A stretch of DNA of 64,000 bases from Gemmatimonadota bacterium (GTDB taxonomy: Bacteria; Gemmatimonadota; Gemmatimonadetes; Longimicrobiales; Gaopeijiaceae), in NCBI GenBank assembly GCA_030428885.1, contig JAUIEJ010000002.1, positions 126,501 through 190,500 on the forward strand, in the 5' to 3' direction. Position numbers and translations under genes: made by a program. This document shows, in pieces, positions 53,965 to 60,919 of this stretch (positions are counted from its first letter, which is position 1; the number at the start of each line of letters is the position of its first letter). The notes under the pieces are model-generated. The model searched no databases. It worked only from the letters and a program-made list of their open reading frames with translations, and was not told the DNA's origin.

Positions 53965-54878
53965 TCCTCGACGGTCGCGCGCTGGCTGCGGCGCGCCACC
54001 CGGCGATCCGGGCACGGGCGCGGGCAGTCGCGACGCGACGGGGCCGCCCGCCCCGTCTCCTGATCCTGGCCTTCGAGGGGCCGAGCGGACGCGCGCCCTG
54101 GATCGACGGCAAACTGCGCGCCTGCCGGGAGGCGGGCGTCGACACCCGCACACTCGTGCTTCCCCACGGCGTGGGGACGGCGGAGACCCGGGCCAAGTTC
54201 AAGGCGTCCGTGGCGGCGGACGAGGCCGACGGGGTCTTTGTCCAGTTTCCCTTCCCTCCGGACGTCGACAGCGCCGGCGTGTCGGGCGTCATCCCGGCCG
54301 GGGCGGACATCGACGTGATGCGCCCCGACCGGGTGCGAGAGTACCTGGCTGGGACCGGCCCGACGCCGCCGCTGACCGTCACCGCGATCCTCGCTCTGCT
54401 CGACGCGCACATCGTCGAGCTCACGGACGAACCCGCCGTGGTGATCGCCGAAGGCACCGAATTCGATCGCATGCTGGCCGAGGCGTTGCGGCGACGGGGA
54501 GCCCAGGTGCGGATCGAACACCCCGACACCTCCGGACTGCGGGATCGCCTAGTGGGAGCGCGGGTGGTGATCACCTCCCTCGCCCGCCCCAGCGTCGTCC
54601 GGAGCGGGCACGTGGCGCCCCGCTCGGTGCTCGTGGACGGCGGCTACTTCAACCCCGGGGGGCGGGGAGACGTCGACCTCACCGACGGCATCGACCATCT
54701 GCGCGCCCTCGCCCCCGTGCCCGGCGGTGTGGGCCCCATGACCGTGTCGGCCCTCGTCGACGCCGTGGTGGACCGAGCCGAGCGGGCGGACCCGGAGGGA
54801 GCTCCCGCGGAACGCACCTCTGCTGACCCCGGTACTCTAGTTGGCGGTCGGTCTCTACGTTCCGACGGACACGAATGA
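53952..54878 (+). CDS. FolD-like protein with a degenerate NADP-binding site
   Basis: 308 residues from GTG 53952, with GGAGGG upstream. FolD-like marks: a substrate Lys in APWIDGKLRACREAG, the Gln in VFVQFPFPPD, ADIDVMRPD at the place of DVDGF, and a closing PVPGGVGPMT. The NADP-binding GRSxIVGxP motif is missing, replaced by VVIAEGTEFDRML, so the usual dehydrogenase is doubtful. A long, unusual C-terminal tail ends in an ATGA overlap with the stress protein gene. It may be a divergent paralogue with a new role. Confidence 0.75.
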   Translation: MAPLILDGRALAAARHPAIRARARAVATRRGRPPRLLILAFEGPSGRAPWIDGKLRACREAGVDTRTLVLPHGVGTAETRAKFKASVAADEADGVFVQFPFPPDVDSAGVSGVIPAGADIDVMRPDRVREYLAGTGPTPPLTVTAILALLDAHIVELTDEPAVVIAEGTEFDRMLAEALRRRGAQVRIEHPDTSGLRDRLVGARVVITSLARPSVVRSGHVAPRSVLVDGGYFNPGGRGDVDLTDGIDHLRALAPVPGGVGPMTVSALVDAVVDRAERADPEGAPAERTSADPGTLVGGRSLRSDGHE

Positions 54879-55354
54879 TCTCCCGAATCCTGGTCCCGAT
54901 CGATCACTCCGAGCATTCCCGCCGAGCGGTGACGTTTGCGGCGGACCTGGCCGTCGGTTTCGGAGCGTCCGTTCGATTCCTGCACGTCCTGACCAAGGTC
55001 CTTGGGCGCCAACAACTGACGAGGTATGCAGATCTTCTCGGGACCACGCCGGAGGCGGACGCGAGCGAGCTCGCGGAAATTCGTGAGAAGCTGGCCGCGT
55101 CAGGCGAGGTGGAAGGGCTCGAATTGCTCGAGCAAGCCCGCAGCCACGCGGTGCACGCCGGTGTGAGCGAGGTTGAAACCACGCTGGACGATGGGGACCC
55201 CGCAACAGTGATTCTCCACCAGGTCTTTCTGGGACAGCATGATGTCGTCGTGCTGGGTCGCCGGGGAATGGGGAATCTGAAGGGACTCCTGGCCGGAAGC
55301 GTTTCGCAGAAGGTCGCGGCGTGGGGGCGGTGCACGGTCATCCTGGTGAAGTGA
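54875..55354 (+). CDS. universal stress protein
   Basis: 159 residues. Single UspA domain: MISRILVPIDHSEHSRRAVTFA at the start and an ATP-binding type motif near the end (GRRGMGNLKGLLAGSVS, G-2x-G-9x-GS). Its start overlaps the folD-like stop by four bases. The base composition from here to about 57 kb is less extreme than in the neighbouring genes. Confidence 0.92.
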   Translation: MISRILVPIDHSEHSRRAVTFAADLAVGFGASVRFLHVLTKVLGRQQLTRYADLLGTTPEADASELAEIREKLAASGEVEGLELLEQARSHAVHAGVSEVETTLDDGDPATVILHQVFLGQHDVVVLGRRGMGNLKGLLAGSVSQKVAAWGRCTVILVK

Positions 55355-55382
55355 ATCGGTCGAGCTGAAGAGGAGCACCTCG

Positions 55383-55740
55383 GCTCAGGATCCCGGCAAC
55401 TCGGGTCTGCCGCCGCGGTAGGCGGAAAGGATCGAGAAACTGCCCGGGTCCCAACGGTCTCGCCCCGGTCCGGCCGGCACGGTCCAGCGTCGCCGTCCGC
55501 CAGACGATCGGGGGCCTGGCGTCGTTGGACGAAGAGGTCGACGAGACGGGCCGGCTTCGACAGCCCCACGACCGCCGTGCCCGGGAGGTACGCGACATAG
55601 GCCCGGCCACCGAAGGTCACGAGCCCGTGTCGACAGGGTCTCGGCCGCACTCCACACGTAGACATACCTGGATCTCCCGGGCCGGCCCCCCGAGGTGGAC
55701 GAGGAGCGACGGCAGCATTGGCACCACCGGGCCGGATTGT
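55383..55740 (-). pseudogene. relic of GTP cyclohydrolase I (folE), copy 1
   Basis: Translation of the minus strand gives recognisable FolE pieces spread over different frames. One frame has CRHGLVTFGGRAYVAYLPG then VVGLSKPARLVDLF, corresponding to the zinc-binding and core region of FolE. Upstream, in another frame, LPSLLVHLGGPAREIQV resembles the same point of copy 2 (56988-57547). Downstream, FLDPFRLPRRQTRVAGIL in another frame aligns with FLGAFRLPLWRTRLAAML of copy 2. The GYG core of the enzyme is lost. It is a decayed gene. No stop-free start exists. Confidence 0.7.
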
Positions 55741-56002
55741 CGAAGCGTCGCCCACGGTGCCATGGTTGGAGTGGGCAACCGACGCGGTCGGGTGGTCTCT
55801 ACTGGAGAGCCGTGTAGGAGTTGACGATCGAACCGAGCGAGCGCACCTCAGGCGCGCGACGATTCGCGGTTCCGCTCTCCCACCTGGAGTGTAACGATGA
55901 TGGATCTCCTGACGACCGTTCGAGAGACTCCCCTGACAGAAGAGACGTACTTCCGCCGCGAGACTAGATATCGCCTGTCAGGTCCCTCAACCGGGAACAT
56001 TC

Positions 56003-56878
56003 GTGACATCGATCCTCAATGCCCGCGCTCAGGTCGTATTCGCTACGGACCTGCACGGCCGCTCTCGCGTGCTCCTCGAAACCGTGCGCGATCTCGCGCG
56101 TGTGTCCGGCGCCCAGGTCACCCTCGTCCACGCCGTTGAGCCGAGATCCGACCGCCGACTCTCCAGAGCCGCCCGACGAGACTTGCACGAGCGGGACAAA
56201 GCCGAGGCCGAGAGGGCGCTCGCCCTTCAGCTTCGCGACCTCGTCGGGGCCGGCGTCGAGGTGGGGGAACCTGTCCTCATCAGTGACCAGTCGGCGCATC
56301 GCGCGATCCTGACGACGGTTGCAACTCTGGGTGCCGAGTTGGTCATCGTGGGGAATACCGCCCGGACAGGCAAAGGCCATCGGATCGGGTCCACCGCAGA
56401 CCGCCTTCTGCGGGCCTCGCCTGTACCGGTTCTCGTCATTCGAGGCCAACCGCAGGTCCCCTTCACCTCGGTGGCGTTCCTCACGGACTTCTCGGCCCGG
56501 TCGCGGCGTGCGCACGCTGCCGGCGCCCGTTTCATCCCTATGGCCGACGGTGCGACGATCGAACTTCTACACGCCGGCGACGTGACCCTCCGGGTGCTCG
56601 ACCCGACCTACAAGGAGCGGACGCTCGCCGACACACAGGACGAAGCACGAAGGTTGGATGACACCCTCGGGCTCTCCGAAGGGCGGACTCGCCCCCAGGT
56701 CATCTGGGGCCGTGATCCCCTCGACGTTCTCCTCCCTGCGATATCGTCGAACTCATACGATGTCCTGGTGCTCGGCACGCACGGTCACGGGCCGATCCGC
56801 CGCGCCCTCATCGGTAGCGTGGCGATGGGACTGACCCAGAGCGCCCCCTGTTCCGTCATGGTCGTGCCGGGGCGTTGA
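56003..56878 (+). CDS. tandem universal stress protein
   Basis: 291 residues from GTG 56003. Two UspA domains: residues ~8-150 with VVFATDLHGRSRVLLETV and a degenerate nucleotide motif (GNTARTGKGHRIGST), and ~155-290 with a good G-2x-G-9x-GS (GTHGHGPIRRALIGS). Tandem-domain Usps respond to starvation or respiration stress. It has no close same-strand neighbour; two folE relics flank it on the other strand. Confidence 0.9.
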   Translation: MTSILNARAQVVFATDLHGRSRVLLETVRDLARVSGAQVTLVHAVEPRSDRRLSRAARRDLHERDKAEAERALALQLRDLVGAGVEVGEPVLISDQSAHRAILTTVATLGAELVIVGNTARTGKGHRIGSTADRLLRASPVPVLVIRGQPQVPFTSVAFLTDFSARSRRAHAAGARFIPMADGATIELLHAGDVTLRVLDPTYKERTLADTQDEARRLDDTLGLSEGRTRPQVIWGRDPLDVLLPAISSNSYDVLVLGTHGHGPIRRALIGSVAMGLTQSAPCSVMVVPGR

Positions 56879-56987
56879 TCAGGCAGGGTGGACCCGGACC
56901 GACGGCAGCCAACCGCCGGAAGACCGGCCCCGGTTGCCCTGTCGCTCGACGCTTCGTCGTCAGGCGAGCGGAGGAGGTGCACAGAGT

Positions 56988-57547
56988 TCAGAGCATCGCG
57001 GCAAGCCGCGTACGCCAAAGCGGCAATCGGAATGCGCCGAGGAACGCCTGGGTCACCACCGTTTCCCCCCGGCCCACGCCGCACCTTTCGGCCTCGATCC
57101 GTACCCCCACCCCCTCCGCTCCGAGGCTCTGCTGCACCGCCTCCGCTACGTCGGCGGTGAGACTCTCCGGCTCTGGAGCCGATGAGCGACGAGTTCGACC
57201 AGACCGGCCAGCTTCGGGAACCCCACCACCAAAGGTCCCAGGAGGTAGGCGACGTGGGCACGGCCCCCGAAGGGCACGAGTTCATGTCGACAGAGTGACG
57301 TGAAGGGAATGTCGCGCACCACGACCGCCTCACCGCGTGCCTCGGCGAAGCCGGCGTCGCCGATGAGGTCCCGGGGATCGGTCCCGTAGCCGCTAGTGAG
57401 GCGCCTAAAGGTCTCGGCCGCACCCCGTACGTCGACGGCCTGGGTCTCCCTGGCCGGTGCCCCGATGCAAGCGAGGAGCGCCGGCAGCGCCTCGACCACG
57501 GGGTCGGGCTCGTCCCGCGACTCCCGGGGCGTGTCGGCCTCCGACCG
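56988..57547 (-). pseudogene. frameshifted GTP cyclohydrolase I (folE), copy 2
   Basis: Most of FolE can be read: DTPRESRDEPDPVVEAL, then FRRLTSGYGTDPRDL, EAVVVRDIPFTSLCRHELVPFGG (a zinc-ligand region in which the second His of CEHH is Glu) and AHVAYLLGPLVVGFPKLAGLVEL. After HRLQSR the frame is lost and hits a stop at 57146, but another frame continues the family's C-terminus: SLTADVAEAVQQSLGAEGVG and TQAFLGAF, ending at 56988. Upstream it runs in frame with a flavoprotein remnant. A broken gene. Confidence 0.75.
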
Positions 57548-57955
57548 GACCGTACCCGAGACTGCCCTCACGATGCGCCCCGCCGCTCGGTCCCGTTCGA
57601 TGTGGAGGGCGTCCCAGTCGGCGGTGGTCCGAAGAGGAAGCCATTCCTCCGGCGCAGTCCCGGCGAGATCGTCCTTGGAGAGGTTGGGACGGTCGTAGGG
57701 CGCCGCGGGATCGGGGTCGATCAGGATCAGTTCACCCCGATGTCCCGCCTCCCAAAGGGCCAGGGCCGCCGCTGTTACCGCTGCCCCGGCAGGGCAAGTC
57801 GCCTGAACGGCATGGACGCCTTCTTCGGTCCGGAGCAGGAGGAGCGCCTCCTCGCCCACCCTTCCCGCCACCGTGCCGTCGGCGGGGAGGGAGGACGAAG
57901 GCAGGCCCTGCAGGAGGTCGGGGAGCGTGTGGGAATCGATGCTCGTCGAGCCCAT
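57548..57955 (-). pseudogene. internally deleted Rieske-flavoprotein (AIF-like) remnant fused to folE
   Basis: From ATG 57955 the first ~130 residues resemble Rieske-containing AIF-type oxidoreductases: MGSTSIDSHTLPDLLQGLPS, GEEALLLLRTEEGVHAVQATC. Right after that Cys the sequence jumps to the later part, AAVTAAALALWEAGHRGELI and APYDRPNLSKDDLAGTAPEEW, so the Rieske ligands and the GxGxxG of FAD binding are gone. It then runs in frame into the folE copy. The reading frame is open but the product cannot bind its cofactors. Confidence 0.72.
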
Positions 57956-57960
57956 GGCGC

Positions 57961-59105
57961 TTACAGACTCTTCAGGTATTCGATCAGGTCGACCCGCTGC
58001 GACGCAGACAACCCGAGATCGAGGCACGACTCGTAGTGATCGACCACTTCCGCCACGGTCGCGGCACTCCCGTCGTGGAAATAGGGCGCATGCTGCCAGA
58101 GCGCCCGAAGCGGAGTGGACCGGTACATCCCGGTCGCGGCACGCTGCGACAGCGTAGCGTCCATGCAGGTCTCCGATGGCTCGTGGCGTCTCTGGGCGGC
58201 ATCGGTGAGTAGCGGCCCCGAATGGCAATCGGCGCAGCCTACGTCCTCGAACACCCCGCGGCGGTGCGGTCGAACGACCTATCGGGGGGCCGGGGAGCCG
58301 CCAGGCTCAACTGGTACTCGAGGAGCGTCCCGAGGAGCGGGCTCACCAGGTCCTCGTCCCAGTCCACCGCCACCCCGATGCGGGGGTCCTCGAAGTCGCC
58401 GTGGCCGTGCATCTGGGTGACGGCCACGTAGGCGTTCCAGTACGAGACAGACCCGTCGCCCGTGTACGTCTCCAGCGCCACACCGTCGAGCCCGTAGGCC
58501 GGGGGAATCACGACGGGGTCGCTGATCCCGTCGATGTTGAAGCGGGGGTCGAACATCCCCGCCCCCCACGACGTGAGGACCGCCTGAGCGGAGGGGTCCT
58601 GGAAGAACGGCGACAAGGAGACGATGAGGCCCGGGTTGAGGTCGACGTTCGCCCATCCGTCGAGGCGGCGTCCGATCCCGGGCATCACCGCGTCGTCGAC
58701 CGTTGAGTGGCAGAGAGCGCACGTAATTCCCATGCGGGTGAGATTTCCCTGATCGTCGACTTCTCCCTTCACCCCCAGTACCGCGTCGAGGCGGATCAAC
58801 TCCACCGTGGTGGCGGGATCGGTGAGGTCGACGGTCGCCAGGATGCCCTCGGGAAGGGCATCGGCGTCGACCTTGAGACCCACCGCCAGTGCGGTCACCG
58901 GATCCACGGCGGCCTGGATCACCTGATTCATGGCCAGGGTGTCGGTCCACCAGGTTTCGTTGCCGAAGGTCTCGAACCGAAACACCTCCCTGGGGTCGGG
59001 CGGCGGATCCGGGTCTTCGCCGCCCATGGGCGAGTCGTCGCAGGCGGTGGAGAGAAGAGCGGCGAGGGCGGCCGCCGAGAGCAGAAGGAGGGTACGGGTG
59101 TTCAT
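57961..59105 (-). pseudogene. multiheme c-type cytochrome/peroxidase-like gene, frameshifted
   Basis: Two frames make one gene. From ATG 59105: lipoprotein-like signal (LAALLSTACDDS), then a CxxCH in GITCALCHSTVDDAV and the LLEYQLSLAAPRPPDRSF stretch, which runs into a stop at 58239. The next frame, from about 58250, continues with VFEDVGCADCHSGPLLTDA (a second CxxCH) and the C-terminus MYRSTPLRALWQHAPYFHDG. One missing base in GCGGGG near 58256 would restore the frame, so either the gene is broken or the base was lost in the data. It is part of the run DUF4142-cupredoxin-cytochrome. Confidence 0.78.
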
Positions 59106-59473
59106 CGGTCCGACTCCGAAGCGGAAGAAGAGGCCTCGACCACGAGGCGGGCCTCCATGACGGGATGGAAGGCACAGATGTAGGTCCCGGTCCCGGGAGC
59201 GCCGGCCACCATCCGCCAACGCTCATCCCGGGCCAGGGGCGGAGATGTCCAGGCCGAATCACGGGCCGTGGCCGTGTGAGGCACGAAGTCGCGGTTGATC
59301 CAGACGATGGTGTCGCCGGGGCTCACCTGGAGGTCCGGCGGATGGAACGCCATCTCGCGGATCTCGACCGTATGCGTTCGGCGTGGCGCCGGCCCGCCCT
59401 CGCCGGCACAGCCGACGAGGACGGGAGCCGCCCACAGGATTCTCCACACGGGACGCGTCCGTCTCGGGCTCAC
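59102..59473 (-). CDS. cupredoxin lipoprotein (plastocyanin-like)
   Basis: 123 residues from GTG 59473, overlapping the DUF4142 stop as GTGA. A lipobox lies in APVLVGCAG. The blue-copper set is visible: His in FVPHTATA, then Cys-x2-His-x2-Met in YICAFHPVM. It would carry electrons at the cell surface and fits the neighbouring cytochrome. Its stop overlaps the cytochrome start by four bases. Confidence 0.9.
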   Translation of the reverse strand: MSPRRTRPVWRILWAAPVLVGCAGEGGPAPRRTHTVEIREMAFHPPDLQVSPGDTIVWINRDFVPHTATARDSAWTSPPLARDERWRMVAGAPGTGTYICAFHPVMEARLVVEASSSASESDR

Positions 59474-60003
59474 CGGCTCGCAAGCTCGGCGCTCAGCCGC
59501 CGAGCGTGCTCCAGGTGCGCGCGCAGGGCGGGAACGACCGCCTGCAGTAGTCCCTTGAGCTCGTCGTTCGAGGCGTTCGGGACGAGGGTGCTCTCCACGG
59601 CGCCGATCACCGTCTCGTGAAAGGCCACCTCGTTGTCCATGTACGCCTGATCGAAGGCGGTGCCACGAAGCCGGCCCAACGCGTCCCGAACCTCCTGCGC
59701 GCGCGACGCCAGGCCGCGACTCGTGTCGTTGTCCATGGGAGTCACGCCGAGGCGTTCGGCCAGGGCGGCAGCCTGCTCGATGACTCCGTTGTGGTCGCGG
59801 ATCATGGTCTCGGCGAAGGCCCGCACCCGAGGGTCCGCCGCTCGCTCCAGGGCCTGCTCCGCGCCTACGACGTCGAGATGATTGGCGGTCACCGCGATGT
59901 GGGCGATGGTCGGATCGTCGAGTCCCTGTGCTGCGGCCGCGGTGGTCGTGCCCGCACCCATAAGGGTGCCGAGAAACAGAAGGGTCTGCACTCTGCCGTT
60001 CAT
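59470..60003 (-). CDS. DUF4142 family exported protein
   Basis: 177 residues from ATG 60003, with AGGAG upstream. A signal peptide (RVQTLLFLGTLMGAGTTTAAAAQ) precedes a ferritin-like helical domain: IAHIAVTANHLDVVGAEQALERA, VRAFAETMIRDHNGVIEQAAAL, and FDQAYMDNEVAFHETVIGAVESTL. DUF4142 is common in exported stress proteins. It is the first gene of the run with the cupredoxin and cytochrome. Confidence 0.88.
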   Translation of the reverse strand: MNGRVQTLLFLGTLMGAGTTTAAAAQGLDDPTIAHIAVTANHLDVVGAEQALERAADPRVRAFAETMIRDHNGVIEQAAALAERLGVTPMDNDTSRGLASRAQEVRDALGRLRGTAFDQAYMDNEVAFHETVIGAVESTLVPNASNDELKGLLQAVVPALRAHLEHARRLSAELASR

Positions 60004-60087
60004 GTTGAGTCTCCTCGCTCGTCCCGAGCGGTTGGAGGGGAGGGATATCGATGTCGATGAACGGCAAGATGGCGCCCATTCACCCCT

Positions 60088-60117
60088 TTGTCAATTATTT
60101 CATTGTGTAAATATATT
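60088..60117 (+). promoter_or_regulatory. AT-rich promoter of the second SufR-like gene
   Basis: TTGTCA (60088-60093) and TATATT (60112-60117) are 18 bases apart, in the most AT-rich stretch of the window. The heptamer TTGTCAA also occurs in the divergent region of the ric operon. On the opposite strand it reads TTGACA, a possible -35 for the DUF4142 run. So both flanking units may be controlled from here. Confidence 0.5.
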
Positions 60118-60204
60118 TTATGCTCATCATGGGTCATTCAGGGAACCCCACGGGGCTTCCTCAAGTATCCCATGGTGTATCCGACTTCCACTCGTCCCCT
60201 TGTC

Positions 60205-60846
60205 ATGTCCGCTCAATCCCCCGTGCTCGATCGCCTCATGGGCGGCACCCGTCTTGCGGTCCTGGAACTCCTTCTGAGGACCGATCGAACGGTGCAGGAG
60301 ATCGCTGAGGAAATCGGTGTCAGTTCCAACGCGATCCGCGGACACCTGGCCGCGCTGGAACGAGACGGCCTGGTGATCCAGGGCGACGCCCGTCGCGACA
60401 CCGGCGGAAAGCCGGCCGCCGTCTATTCCCTATCCAGAGAAGCGGACGAGCTGTTTCCGAAGGCCTACGCGTTCGTGTTGGAAGGACTGCTGCGCGTACT
60501 CGACGAACGGGGCGGTTCGAACGAGGTCCGGTCCGCCCTGGAGGAGGTCGGGAGCCGGGCCGCAACCCCGGCCTCCGGATCCGAGAGGGACCGGGTCGCC
60601 GCCGCCGCCGAAGCGCTCCGAGGGCTGGGGGGCACGGTGGAAGTGCGGCGGGAAGGCGACCACTGGCGCATCCAGGGATTCGGTTGCCCCCTCTCGGCGG
60701 TCACCTCCCGGGACGCCCGGGTATGTGGCCTGGCGCAGTCTCTGGTGGAAACGACGACCGGAGGAACCGTCACGGAGGTCTGCGAGCGGGGCCGCAGATC
60801 CCGTTGCGCGTTCACGATCCGTTTTCCGGCGGATCGGCCCGGCTGA
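60205..60846 (+). CDS. second SufR-like HTH regulator with Cys-rich C-terminus
   Basis: 213 residues from ATG 60205. A winged helix-turn-helix (LAVLELLLRTDRTVQEIAEEIG, then SSNAIRGHLAALERDGLVIQ) is followed by RDTGGKPAAVYSLSREADEL. The C-terminus has Cys-x12-Cys (CPLSAVTSRDARVC), then CERGRRSRC, the Fe-S layout of SufR. It diverges from the DUF4142-cupredoxin-cytochrome run, a natural target. It resembles the regulator in the ric operon. Confidence 0.85.
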   Translation: MSAQSPVLDRLMGGTRLAVLELLLRTDRTVQEIAEEIGVSSNAIRGHLAALERDGLVIQGDARRDTGGKPAAVYSLSREADELFPKAYAFVLEGLLRVLDERGGSNEVRSALEEVGSRAATPASGSERDRVAAAAEALRGLGGTVEVRREGDHWRIQGFGCPLSAVTSRDARVCGLAQSLVETTTGGTVTEVCERGRRSRCAFTIRFPADRPG

Positions 60847-60875
60847 CACACCGCCCGGCGACGGAGCGTGAAGAG

Positions 60876-60914
60876 GTCGGTCGCGGCGACCCCGATGGGG
60901 CCGCCGCGACCGAC
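60876..60914. terminator. strong bidirectional hairpin
   Basis: A perfect 13-base inverted repeat (GTCGGTCGCGGCG / CGCCGCGACCGAC) with a second stem CCCC-GAT-GGGG inside its loop. It lies between the stops of two convergent genes, so it is very likely a shared terminator. Confidence 0.8.
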
Positions 60915-60919
60915 GCCGA

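Noticed and set aside
56988-57547. Programmed frameshift in folE copy 2
   Set aside because: No slippery site or pseudoknot was seen, a zinc ligand is changed, and the sister copy is more decayed; plain decay is simpler.
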